A DNA stretch of 64,000 bases, taken from the NCBI GenBank assembly GCA_002633005.1, contig NMRA01000242.1, forward strand, positions 284,868 through 348,867, read 5' to 3'. The notes under the pieces were generated by a model. That model saw only the letters and a list, made by a program, of their open reading frames with translations. It searched no databases and was not told the DNA's origin. The position numbers and the translations under genes are program-made. Source of the stretch: Phoronis australis (taxonomy: Eukaryota; Phoronida; Phoronidae). Below are positions 1-10,338 of the stretch, piece after piece; the stretch's first letter is position 1, and each line of letters starts with the position of its first letter.

Positions 1-175
1 ACATTTTGCCCCTAGCCTATTGAGGAGACAATGACCATGCCTTTCCATTTTGCAAAGTACAACATACTACATATATGCCCTCTACTGGCCACTTTATGGT
101 ACCAATAAACAACCCTAGAAGGATACCGTATACGGTGCAATTGTGGGTGCATTTCAGCGCTCTGCGTTGCTCTTG
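1..175 (-). repeat. Partial copy E of the CTCF-motif repeat family
   Basis: Reverse-complement match to the 5' 100 bases or so of the copies at 32122 and 41261. Shared landmarks are the terminal gctctgcgttgctcttg, the gtgggtgcatttca block and a degenerate ctactggccac motif. Truncated by the window start. Confidence 0.7.
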
Positions 176-957
176 TTTCAATTATAGGAGATTTCGTCTT
201 TACTTGGTTCCTGAAGTTTAATTATTCCATGTTGCTCAACCGCACAAAACATGTTTCAAACCTTGCCATATTATGACAGTACTTACACTCATTCCGTCAC
301 TGTTCAGGCATTGATAACAACTGTACTCGCCTGGGGGGCTTAAATTGGAGAACTAAAAATCTGCGACTGGGTGTTAACTCGAGCATGGGCTCTTAAATTT
401 AGAATGTATGAGATCAGTCAATGGAGTTCATGCCCTAGGGAACTACATTGCTGTCAGACTTCAGGTCCAAGAGTTAAATAAAACATGGGCAGATTGTAAA
501 CAATATAGGAAGGGGCTTGCCATCTAGAGTGGAGAAATCATTGTAGTTTAGTACAGTAACCAAGGTCTTTGTGCAGCATAGGTAATGAGTTGACTTTGTA
601 CTGCTCATGTAAATACTTTCACTGTTTAAGGTAATTGGATACCTTCCCTATGAAGGGTCACACTTCTTTAAGTATCTTTTAAAACACAACTTGTCAACCC
701 ATGAAACCAAGCATTTTTCAAGTCCCTTGATGATATATAGGAGAGTGTCAAAATGCCATGATTTTTCGATGTGAATCCTTCCACAGTTGGTCCATTTACA
801 TATCAATTGTTGATGATCTCTCAGTTAATTTTGATGGCAGAAACCGGTTGTTGTCTTGCCTGGGAAAACGTTGAGATCAGTTTATTGAAGTTCAGTCCTA
901 AGACCAGAAGAAATAATGTCTGCTTTTTTGTTTTGTAACTTGTAGTTCTCATTGCAG
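176..957. other. UXS1 intron, nothing recognised
   Basis: I looked for the upstream UXS1 exon (which would end in the residues before ITGGAG) and saw no convincing donor or coding block. Confidence 0.5.
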
Positions 958-1138
958 ATAACAGGTGGCGCTGGGTTTGTAGGTTCACACTTAGTAGATC
1001 AGCTGATGATGGAGGGACATGAGGTGACCGTGGCTGATAACTACTTCACCGGTCGCAAGTGTAACGTCGAGCATTGGATAGGTCACGACAACTTTGAACT
1101 GTTAAATCACGACATAGTTAACCCACTTTATATTGAAG
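958..1138 (+). CDS. UXS1: UXS1 exon, NAD-binding Rossmann start
   Basis: Acceptor ttctcattgcag, donor GAAG/gtacga. Encodes the glycine-rich loop GGAGFVGSH, then [15 protein letters not shown], ending in phase 1 (E then G of Val). A four-unit minisatellite starts almost at the donor. Confidence 0.95.
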
Positions 1139-4100
1139 GTACGAACGAGTAATGTCAACACCTGTATAAGATCAATCTGCAGCTTGTGCATGACTTGTGT
1201 ACAATACTGGTGTTTGTGCCTAGTAAATGCCCAACACTGATACAAACCTTATCCTATAGACAGTACAATTGTCTAGGTAGCAGCACCTGTATGATCTCAC
1301 TCTCCATGTATACTGTGCTGGTGTTTGTTCCTAGTAAATGCCCGACACTGATACAAACCTTATCCTATAGACAGTACAGTTGTCTAGGTAGCAGCACCTG
1401 TATAATCTCACTCTCCATGTATACTGTGCGGGTGTTTTTTCCTAGTAAATGCCCAGCACTGATGCAAACCTTATCCTACAAACTGTATAATTGTTGCCAC
1501 TAGGTAGCAGCACCTGTATCAGCTCCTCTGCATGTTGGCTTTGCTGGTGTTTGTTCCTAGTAAATGCCTAACACTGATGTAAACCTTATCCTACAGACTG
1601 TACACTAAAATCGTGTTACACTAATTATGGGATACCTAGGATAATGCATAATGTATCGAATAATGATTAATTGCTGGCAAACTGTTTTATGTAAGGAAGT
1701 CAATGTGGTAAAAAGAAATGACTGTATTTTAGGTTGTGCGAAGCTGACTGTTGGCATGTGAAACAAGACTAGTTCATTACAACCTAAGTTATAGCAATCA
1801 TGTTCATATATTTTGACATTTTTTACAGTTGACCAGATCTATCACCTGGCCTCCCCGGCCTCCCCTCCCAACTATATGTATAATCCAATAAAAACGCTCA
1901 AGACCAACACAGTAGGAACTATCAATATGTTGGGTGAGTACGTCTTGTAGTTTTCAGTGCATACTTTCCAAAGGTTCTAAAATACTTGTACAGACTGAAT
2001 TACACTTCCAAGAAACTTGGTGAAACAACACATTGATATTTGGTATCCAAGTTCATTAATCAATGTGCAATTTCTTTGCGATGTTTTCCATGTAGTGATC
2101 CTGGCTGTACTTGGAACTTGTCAAGTCTAATGAACTTTCAGCTCAGCTCTCCATCATAAACTCATCATTCCGGCAAGTTAGTCTGTTAAAGGTTTTGTGC
2201 TCTTTCTTAATTGTTTTTTTTCTTATAACAGTCCAGTAGTTAAATAGGTTCACGTTTTACCAACAGTTAATGTTCAGAATGTAATGTGCAAACATGCAAC
2301 GAGAACTACGATGAAAACTTTGGAATAGAGATTACAATGTGGCATGGCTTGATCCTAATTATTTGGTGTGGACAGGCTGCAATATAATCAGGTTGAGGTA
2401 GCCACCAAGGTTGTGAAGTTCTGAACTTTGATACACTGGGGTCCCAACGATACACGCAAGGCAGCCTCAATGATACGCACGTACATACACACACACTCAC
2501 ACCTACGCGCACACACGCGCACGCACACACATGCACACGCACACGCACACACACACACACACACACAACCCACTGAGGCCCCAATGATCCACACACACTG
2601 AATCTCCTATAATGCACACTCACACACTGAGGCCCCTATGAAGCACACACGCCGAGGCCCTTATGATGCACACGCACTGAGGCCCCAATGATACACACAC
2701 CTCAGTGACATCTCAGATAATAAACTTAACTGATTGTGGCTTAATATAATGGTTACTCCACTGCTACAGGGCTCGCCAGGCGAGTACACGCCCGCGTCCT
2801 GCTTGCTTCCACCTCGGAGGTGTACGGCGACCCCGAGGAACACCCTCAGAGAGAGGAATACTGGGGTCACGTCAACCCTATAGGGCCGCGGGCATGCTAT
2901 GACGAAGGCAAGAGAGTTGCCGAGACCATGTGTTATGCCTACGAGAAACAAGTAAGTCATTACAGTGTGCCGGCTTATGGCAAGTTTGATTATTTCTTTC
3001 CTATCTGCTACAATCATACACATTTGAAATTATGCATGGCTTGTACCATAGTCTTATAGATGGAGCTACTGTTTGTTTAGTTGGGCTGTATGGTCCAATG
3101 CATTCAATTTGGGAGCTTTTTCCAAAACTTACTATAACTGTTGATAAATTTCACGAAACCCAGACGGGATGCAGACAAAAAGTAACATCAAATTGTGTGA
3201 AAATTTAGATCTGAATTTTTCCTCTGGAACGCACTGTAGAAATTTTGCAATCTTTTTTGAAACCTCCTGTAGCTCAAACTTAGTGTTCAGTGCAGTACTT
3301 CACCAGTGTTAACCAAACCAGGATAACACCAAACCAGGAAGCCTTCTACATAATGTTCTATGTTCATTCTTGATGACTTGCATCAGGTCACATGAACACA
3401 TTCTTCTGTTTGAGCCATTATGTAAGTCTAATGCTCAGTTGAACGTGATTAAAGAAAACAGTTACAATTCCATGATCGTGTTAATTTTGTTTTCAGGAGA
3501 ATGTGACTGTGCGTGTGGCCCGGATCTTCAACACTTTTGGTCCGCGCATGCACATGGATGATGGTCGTGTGGTCAGTAATTTTATACTTCAAGCCCTACA
3601 AGACAAGGACATTACTGTAAGTCAGTACATTTGTACAGTTGTCACCGTGCTGATCAGTGTTAAGTTGACTTGTGAGGATAAGTCGAATTTTTAATGCAAA
3701 GGGTATTAGAATAGTGCACACGCCTATTGACACACTTATGAGTACTTAAGTGCACCTGGAGGTCAAACCTCAGGGTGTCGGTGTCAGTAAGGTGGTGTAT
3801 CACATTTTGTGTGACTGTTGAAGTTGAGGATTCATGTCTTGGTGAAACTGAAGAGCCGATCAGAAAGCGCATGGCACAACACGGCATTGTAAATGTTAGT
3901 GGTTTGAACTCTGCAGTATTTGATCACCTTAGTACACGGGACCTGAGACAATGGACGTGAGGGCGCTGGACATAAAAAGTTCTTGGTTTGAGCGAGGTGT
4001 CATAGAGGCTGCCTGAGTTAAAGAGGGAGCTGGACATAAACAGTTCTTAGTTTGAGTGAGGTGTCAGAGAGGTTGGCTGAGTTAAAGACAACAAACCGTC

Positions 4101-5938
4101 TTTGAATAGAGAGGGGGGTTCAGGTTTTATTTGTCTGATTCATGGTCCAGGGCTCTGCAGTTGCTATTTATGAACACTGGTAGAGGGGAAGGGGGGGGGA
4201 ATTTCGTAGGAAGATGTCAGCCTGTAATCCCAGTGGAAGGAGCCAGACGGCTCCGCGATGATGGGAAATTTATTTTATAGTAAGTTCCAGATGTTGTGAT
4301 TGATATTTTTTTGTAATTAACCGGGATGAATAATAATGTCCATTGTCTAATAAAAACTTTTTTTATTTATATCACAGATAACAAGAATCAGTGTCATTTG
4401 CCAATGAAAAGATTGCTCTAATAGCTCATTAATTGTTCATTTCCATGAAACTGAACAAATTTGAGTATGTGTAAAATTTAATGGAAACAACTTGTATGAT
4501 CGCAATTCAAGCAAAATTGTGAGACATGTTTTCAAAAAAATATGGTAAATTAATGCCTCAACTAGAATTGTTTGTATATTTTTATGACTGCATATTAAGT
4601 TGGGTAATTGTCATACTAGTGTTTTCACATCTGTTTCAGATCTACGGTGATGGCTCGCAGACTCGCTCATTTCAATATGTCAGTGACCTGGTTGATGGCC
4701 TCATAGCACTGATGAACAGTGACTATAACAAACCAGTAAACTTGGGTAACCCTGATGAATACACCATCAAGCAATTTGCTACAATCATTAAGGGTATAGT
4801 TGGTACGTTACTTGTCTATGCCTAGTTGTGTATAAAGTGTTTGGTTTTCCAAACTAATTCTGTGTCAACATTAACCTCGTTTGTGTGAAATAATTGGTTT
4901 GGAAACTGGTCTGTCACAAAATGAGGGTAACTGATCCACCCGTCGTAGTGTAAAGTCGCAGGGTTTGTGTTTGAGCAGCCTTGAAAATGAAGGTGGGTTG
5001 TGTATTTCCACGCAAGAAATTTATAGATTTGATATCTTTGTCTTTTTACTAAGTAAATAATTGTTTTTTCCTGCAGGAAAATGTATCCAAACATTTCCAT
5101 ATGGTTGTTCTCTGCACCTTCTTTAAAGTGCTTTGAGATTGCCAAAGTGTCTTGAGTTTATCACTGAGTCTATTGTAAAAAATGAGAATTCCTTCTATTG
5201 AGAGAGTATTGAAGTAAGCATTAAACTAGAATCACGTCTGACAGCTGATGCTCATGTGAAGGGTGTGATTTGATTCGAAACTAGTGTTTGGTTATGTAAA
5301 TAATTAATTGTCTCTAGATGTTTTGGTCATCTGTTGCAGGTGGAAACAGCAAAATAGTCAACAAACCTGCCATGGAGGATGACCCTCAAAAACGCAAACC
5401 TGATATTAGCCGTGCAAAGAAAATACTAAACTGGGAACCTAAGGTACTGTGGGAAATGTGAGATAACCTGTGAACGGTAATGTTTGACCTTTCACCTTCT
5501 TACTCTCTCAATAACCTTTGTTTGAAAGGTCAAAATCCCCCACATTTCTTTGATTGCAATGTGATTGTAAAAATTACCTGAGTGTGTAATTAGTCATCCC
5601 ATGGAGCAGTCCATCTTGTGAGGTGGATCGTAATTGCTGGTCTAAAAACTGAAGCCTGCCCTGAATAGTAATTCAACTGTCAGGCTTGTAGTTGCAGGAG
5701 GGTCGCCCAAAACAGCCACCATTGCTGGCCACCCTCTTGTCCACATATCTTTGTTACAACTATGTCTTCATCTATCCAAATGGTCATGTGACCTACTGTT
5801 GTCATAGGAACCAACAGTCAATTTGACCTATTGCAGGTGCCAATGAAGGAAGGGATCAATAAAACTGTTGAATACTTCAGGAAGGAGTTAGAGAGATCAC
5901 GGCGGAGCGAACAGGAGTGGAAGGCCAAGAACTCGTAG
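958..5938 (+). CDS. UXS1: UDP-glucuronic acid decarboxylase 1 (UDP-xylose synthase), 3' seven coding exons
   Basis: Converts UDP-glucuronate to UDP-xylose with bound NAD in the ER/Golgi lumen, supplying xylose for proteoglycan linkers. Coding exons 958-1138, 1829-1933, 2770-2951, 3497-3616, 4640-4802, 5340-5443 and 5837-5938 join without phase conflict into 957 nt (318 residues plus TAG at 5936-5938). Visible: Rossmann glycine motif [10 protein letters not shown] at the start, SDR-type STSEVYGD, catalytic Y-x3-K in ACYDEGKR, and family blocks [11 protein letters not shown] and NPDEYTI. The match to human UXS1 recalled from memory is close over the whole length; the C-terminal tail after FRKELE diverges. 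The first window exon begins in phase 0 at Ile of the Rossmann motif, so the upstream exons (membrane anchor and stem) lie outside. Convergent with the LMO7-like gene. Identity is very secure. Confidence 0.96.
1139..1615 (+). repeat. Minisatellite, period 111-116 bp, starting at the UXS1 splice donor
   Basis: Four imperfect units with the core ctagtaaatgcccaacactg and (tag)gtagcagcacctgtat. The block tag/gtagca recurs at about 1274, 1385 and 1501 and lines up with the real junction GAAG/gtacga at 1138/1139. The open frame across it is a repeat artefact. Confidence 0.75.
1829..1933 (+). CDS. UXS1: UXS1 exon, [10 protein letters not shown] block
   Basis: Acceptor ttttttacag, donor TTGG/gtgagt. 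Encodes [19 protein letters not shown], the strongly conserved nucleotide-sugar decarboxylase segment, and ends in [10 protein letters not shown] in phase 1. Confidence 0.95.
2485..2700 (+). repeat. CA microsatellite plus CA-rich minisatellite
   Basis: An imperfect (CA)n tract to about 2568 passes into units of about 30 bp with the core actgaggccccaatgat followed by cacacaca. Intronic, about 70 bp before the UXS1 exon with the Y-x3-K site. Open frames on the minus strand here are repeat artefacts. Confidence 0.85.
2770..2951 (+). CDS. UXS1: UXS1 exon with catalytic Y-x3-K
   Basis: Acceptor ctgctacag, donor CAA/gtaagt. Encodes [20 protein letters not shown] and [19 protein letters not shown]; the Tyr and Lys of YDEGK are the SDR proton-relay pair. 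A (CA)n tract and a CA-rich minisatellite lie upstream in the intron. Confidence 0.96.
3497..3616 (+). CDS. UXS1: UXS1 exon, [11 protein letters not shown] block
   Basis: Acceptor ttttgttttcag, donor ATTACT/gtaagt. Encodes [20 protein letters not shown] and [11 protein letters not shown], nearly identical to the vertebrate sequence. Phase 0 at both ends, 40 codons. Confidence 0.96.
3961..4090 (+). repeat. Two-copy tandem repeat of about 63 bp
   Basis: The blocks gctggacataaa, gttctt(g/a)gtttgag and gaggtgtca(t/g)agaggt repeat once. UXS1 intron. Confidence 0.6.
4640..4802 (+). CDS. UXS1: UXS1 exon, [10 protein letters not shown] block
   Basis: Acceptor catctgtttcag, donor GTTG/gtacgt. Encodes [20 protein letters not shown], then the [16 protein letters not shown] segment. 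Ends in phase 1. Confidence 0.95.
5340..5443 (+). CDS. UXS1: UXS1 exon, [10 protein letters not shown] block
   Basis: Acceptor tctgttgcag, donor CCTAAG/gtactg. Encodes [20 protein letters not shown], a C-terminal hallmark of the family. Confidence 0.95.
5837..5938 (+). CDS. UXS1: UXS1 last coding exon
   Basis: Acceptor ctattgcag. Encodes [19 protein letters not shown] plus a short basic tail ending KAKNS and TAG. The tail is shorter than the human one, as expected for the variable C terminus. Confidence 0.95.
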   Translation: MPMKEGINKTVEYFRKELERSRRSEQEWKAKNS

Positions 5939-6880
5939 GACAGTGCCCTCTGTGGGGCAATACATGACTGTAGTGCTCTGTCAATAATTGCATACCCTGG
6001 GTAAGGTTAAGTCTGTTTGACAGCCAAACCCAGTGTGAATATGTTCTTTGTTAAATTTGTTACTCACTTAGTGATTCCTTTGTTGGTGAAAACACTGTAC
6101 AGTATTTGTTGTTATTTATGGTTTCAGGCTCAACTGTCACATGTCTGAGAAATGTTTTGTAAATGTGGCTGCTTGGAGTTGGGAATGTGGACTTCTCTTG
6201 CCTTGTGATGTACACTGTCTCCTGTCCAGTTTTGTTATGAGGAAGGCACTCAGGGATCAATAGTGATTTATTATTAGTTATTGAAGGCAGGTTGATGCTA
6301 GTCACCTGTCGCTTGTGGCGGGAAAGTGTCATCACCAACCAATCATCGACTGTATTCAATAATGTGATTTTAAGATAACTGCCTACTTTTGTTATGGTAC
6401 TAAGAATCGGATTACCTAAATATCTTCCTACGTTGTAACTGTTTGCATGGAACCATTCATTTTTGAAATTCTTACCAAAGAAACATTTTGTGTCCCCGAA
6501 TATGGTGCTTTCATGCTTGTTATGTGGTAAAGTGTTTTCCATGAAATCACTATTTTGAATATTGAGATGGCTTCAACCACTAGAGATGTGAGATTTGTGC
6601 TGAATACTATACTCTGTTTTGGTGAGTTTACCAAAAGCTGATTTTGTCAGCCACTGATGCTCTTTTGTCACCTGCCCTGAGTGATAGAAGCATTATTCAA
6701 CCACTGCTTCATCATTTTTTGTTCATGTAGGCGGTCTTTCCCCACAGTCGTCATGGTAACTCATCTAGAGTGTTAGTTACAGCCGATTAAGTAGACTTTC
6801 TAAGGAATTTTAAAACTTGCTCTAAACTTTTGATGATTGGCAACGCTATTCATTTGTTCATTTAAAACTCAAAAATAAAG
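5939..6880 (+). other. UXS1: Probable UXS1 3' UTR
   Basis: Non-coding after the UXS1 stop. The first clear AATAAA is at 6874-6879, inside the left arm of a palindrome. The true 3' end is not determinable here. Confidence 0.4.
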
Positions 6881-6951
6881 TAATGCTAAGTTAGTAACAA
6901 AGCATTATATGATAATTTTATTTTTGAGTTTTAAATGAACAAACGAAAGCT
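6845..6951. repeat. Perfect 27-bp inverted repeat (hairpin or MITE)
   Basis: Arms 6853-6879 and 6917-6943 are exact reverse complements, with a 37-nt loop in which taatgct/agcatta pairs again; imperfect pairing continues outward. Both arms are AT-rich and each carries AATAAA in opposite orientation. It could be a short MITE or a structured 3' UTR element. Confidence 0.8.
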
Positions 6952-7129
6952 AGTGTGTTCTCAGTGGGCAGATGCAGGCTTGGTATCCTTTCAAGTTAGC
7001 CGCTGTTTTATTGTTATATATGTGTCAATGTTTTTCCTTGATATCAGAAATGCTCCAGAGTGCCTCCTGCTGTAGATTACCTTTGCACCGGTATGTCTTG
7101 TTCACATACAGCCATGTAGTGGCTTCAGT

Positions 7130-7480
7130 GCTTGTATCAGTGTTGTTTGGCATCAGTGTTGGTTGACATCAGTATTGGTTGGTGTCAGTATTGGGCGACG
7201 TTAGCAGTGGCCGATGTCCGTATTGGTTGCCATCAGTATTGGTCGCAACAGTATTGGTCGTCACTAGTATTGGTCTGATTCAGTATTAGGTGGCATCAGA
7301 ATTGGTTGCACCAGTATTGGTTGGCATCAGTATCGGTCGGCACTAGTATGTGTCGTCATCAGTATTTTTCGGTATCAGCATTGGTCTTTATCAGTATTGG
7401 TCGCCGTCAGTATTTGCCACCATCAGTATTGGCTGGCGTCAGTATTGCTCAGCGTCAGTACTGGTCATTGCTGTGTTTAA
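7130..7480 (+). repeat. Degenerate minisatellite, core catcagtattggtcg
   Basis: About twenty units of 15-16 bp built on (c/g)atcagtattggt(t/c)g, heavily diverged. Lies beyond the UXS1 3' UTR. The open frame 7306-7515 is a repeat artefact. Confidence 0.8.
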
Positions 7481-7847
7481 ACACCATCACAGTGCTGTTC
7501 TGTAATACAATGTAACTGCAGTCTCAACCATAGAACATTAATATCCCAACAACCAAAATCCTGAATTCATTCACATCAGTCGCTATGGTTTTATTGTACG
7601 ATTTATTGTTTATTGGATTAACCAGTGCTTACAGAGAATGTTAAGTGATGTGACTTTGTTAATGTTTACATATGTACATATGTTTGATGGAATGGTGACT
7701 TTTACTGTTGACATTGTGTCTATTGTGCCATGTTGGTTAATTTAGAAATTTTGTCCCTTGCATCAGTGTCCTTCTTAGAAATCCATGTGATGTCATTAGA
7801 CAACTGATGTCTGAAGACAATTGGAAGGGCAAAAAATGGTAAAAATT

Positions 7848-8350
7848 AGGGCTTGGAATTTTCCGCGGAAACGCGGATTTCCGCTTTTTTCAAATGTGCT
7901 TTCCGCTTTTTTTATAATATTTCCGCGTAAAAAAATCGGATTTGATATAAAATTTCCGCGGCAAATTCCTTTCTTACCGCGGCGTTGTAGACGACGTTCA
8001 CCTCGAAAAGCGGAAGTTGCTATTATGTTTCGGAGGAACGTAAATTGTCAACATTGCCGGGGCATCTGGGACAGCGTGGTGGGATTTTCAATGGCGTCTC
8101 GTGTTATTGTTAAGCGCGGCGACAAATACTACCTCTCTGCAGCCAAAAATGTGTGGGTTGGGAGTGGACGAGCGAGCTAAAAGGATGCAGACGCATGCTA
8201 CTGATGGTGGTAACGTTTTTTTTTTAGTCCTCCCGATTTTTGTCAGGGAAAGGTTAACATTGACCATTTCAAGACTGGTTATCGGGCATGATTTGGGCTG
8301 TAAAAGTTTCAAAGTTTCCGCATTTTTTGTCATTGGTCATTCCAAGCCCT
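7848..8350. mobile_element. hAT-like non-autonomous DNA transposon, about 503 bp
   Basis: 12-bp terminal inverted repeats agggcttggaat and attccaagccct. Flanking octamers taaaaatt and gaaaaatt match 7 of 8, fitting an 8-bp hAT-type target duplication. Subterminal DNA is packed with TTCCGC/GCGGAA motifs (7860-7990), plausible transposase-binding repeats. No transposase is seen. Family assignment is inference from TSD length and TIR. Confidence 0.65.
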
Positions 8351-9082
8351 GAAAAATTAACCCATTCAAAATCACCAACTTCGTATTAAAATGAATCAAG
8401 TTGGAGTCTGTGGCAGATGTAGAAACAATGAATTCCACTCAGCCCATAGAGTATTTGCTTTAGAAATACTCGCGGGATTGAAAACCGTTTGCTTCGATTT
8501 GCATTGCATCATTTGGAGACAAACTGATTTAAAGCTGTTACAAAGCCCGCCTTGACCACTTACTGTTATGATGTTGGTTTCAACTTGTTCCTTTGTCAAA
8601 TTGGAGCGGATTTCAGGGCTTCCATAGAACTTTCTGTTTGTTATTTTTTCAGACCAAGCTCATAAAATGTTATGAANCCATTTCAAGACTGGTTATCGGG
8701 CATGATTTGGGCTGTAAAAGTTTCCGCATTTTTTGTCATTGGTCATTCCAAGCCCTGAAAAATTAACCCATTCAAAATCACCAACTTCGTATTAAAATGA
8801 ATCAAGTTGGAGTCTGTGGCAGATGTATAAACAATGAATTCCACTCAGCCCATAGAGTATTTGCTTTAGAAATACTCGCGGGATTGAAAACCGTTTGCTT
8901 CGATTTGCATTGCATCATTTGGAGACAAACTGATTTAAAGCTGTTACAAAGCCCGCCTTGACCACTTACTGTTATGATGTTGGTTTCAACTTGTTCCTTT
9001 GTCAAATTGGAGCGGATTTCAGGGCTTCCATAGAACTTTCTGTTTGTTATTTTTTCAGACCAAGCTCATAAAATGTTATGAA
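8264..9082 (+). repeat. 0.4-kb tandem duplication around a single N
   Basis: 8264-8676 repeats at 8678-9082 almost base for base: an 8-bp deletion (aaagtttc) and a single substitution noted in the shared open frame. The junction is an N at 8677. Each copy includes the right end of the hAT-like element. Most likely a haplotype or assembly-joining artefact. Confidence 0.85.
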
Positions 9083-9124
9083 AACCATTCCTAACTGAGT
9101 CAATATTCAAGAAATCCATTTATA

Positions 9125-9523
9125 CAGGGTGTCTCAAAAATTAGTACCAGAAAATGGTTTCGAGAACTAATTATTTTCCTTATATCAGGAATCCAAATTT
9201 TCTTTGAGTAAACAAAAATTTTTCAAGCTTTGGCATTAAACACTAATGGTTGTCCAGTACAGATATTGAATGTTTTTTAGAAAATCTTATACACCAGCAT
9301 GGAGAATAAATAACAGCAGTGTATGTGTGTCCTACAGTGAACAACTATGTTTGAACATTGGAGGCAGTAGTTTCAGTGCTTACAAACAATACAGTTGTTC
9401 TTTCTCTGAATTTACAGTCAACTGGCATTTTTCTTAACTTTACAAAATATATCATTTGTTCCCAGTAAAACATTTTGTGATATTCATATTTCAGGGCATC
9501 CTGTGCATTTTTGGAACACCCTG
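9125..9523. mobile_element. Small TIR element (mariner-like or MITE), about 400 bp
   Basis: Left end cagggtgtctcaaaaa and right end tttttggaacaccctg are inverted with two mismatches. Preceded by TA. No coding content. The cagggtgtc...aaaa ends resemble mariner-type termini; the class is uncertain. Confidence 0.5.
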
Positions 9524-9593
9524 TGAACTAATTCTGTAAGTTGTATTCTCCTGTGGGTTTCCCAATGTCACAGGTGTCATTTTTATTAGCCGG

Positions 9594-10338
9594 TATAAAT
9601 ATGTGGGCGCGTTATGCCGTCATCTCTGTCTGGCCTTGCGGCCATCTGCTGCTGTATCTCCATAACCGTGTGATGTATGTTCATGAAATTTTGCAGAAAT
9701 GTCCCTTTCATGGATTGGATGGTATGATCCAATTACTGGTGTGCCCCCTAGTGGCAGTTTTAGTTTTTACATTTGCCTCTTTATCTTCTGTATTGGATTC
9801 TCATGAAATTTTGTCAAATAGGTATCTGTTAGGAAGATGCCACCTTCACATTTTTGAATGGATTCGACCTATTTTGCGCCACCTAGTGGCCATTTTCACT
9901 GTTTTCGAGTTTGCCACCTGCCCCTGTATTGGCCAAACCACTGTAAGGGTGATAATGAAAATTGATCTATATGTTGCTGATGGGAAGAGGATGGCTGACG
10001 ATTTTCAGACAGCTCCGACTGCAGTGGCTCGTCCTAGTGGCTGTATCTCATAAACCCTATGCAGGAGCTTTATTAAATTTGGCAAGTGAATTTACGTGAA
10101 TGTGACAACATGCGACGATGACTTTCGGACAGATCTAACTACTGCTTTGCCCCTTAGTGGCAATTTTATTTTTTCCATTTTCCACCGTGTCTTTGGCGTT
10201 TTTTTATGAAATTTGGTTGATTTCTATTAAAGAGGCGATGACAAGTTTCCGTTTTCAGATCGACTTGACATAGTTCACCCCTCTTAGTGGCCATTTTTAT
10301 TATTTTTGAGGCTGCTTTTGACGTCTGCGTTGCTCTTG
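9594..10338 (-). repeat. Copy A of the CTCF-motif repeat family
   Basis: Reverse orientation. Starts at atatgtgggcgcg and ends at gcgttgctcttg, the shared family boundaries. Carries two exact CTCF-core matches on the minus strand (9741-9754, 9876-9889) and degenerate ones near 10030, 10150 and 10285. Shorter than copies B and C. Any open frame inside is incidental. Confidence 0.8.

Noticed and set aside
1186-1503. 105-codon + strand open frame
   Set aside because: It is the translation of a 111-116 bp tandem repeat in a UXS1 intron; internal periodicity explains the openness.
2306-2623. Cys/Val-rich minus-strand frames
   Set aside because: Translation of the (CA)n microsatellite.
8396-9005. 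Two near-identical 67-codon minus-strand frames
   Set aside because: Same sequence duplicated around an N; no homology recognised, and the duplication is probably an assembly artefact.
9541-10053. 170-codon + strand open frame
   Set aside because: Runs antisense through repeat copy A; equivalent frames in copies B and C are broken, so it is not a gene.
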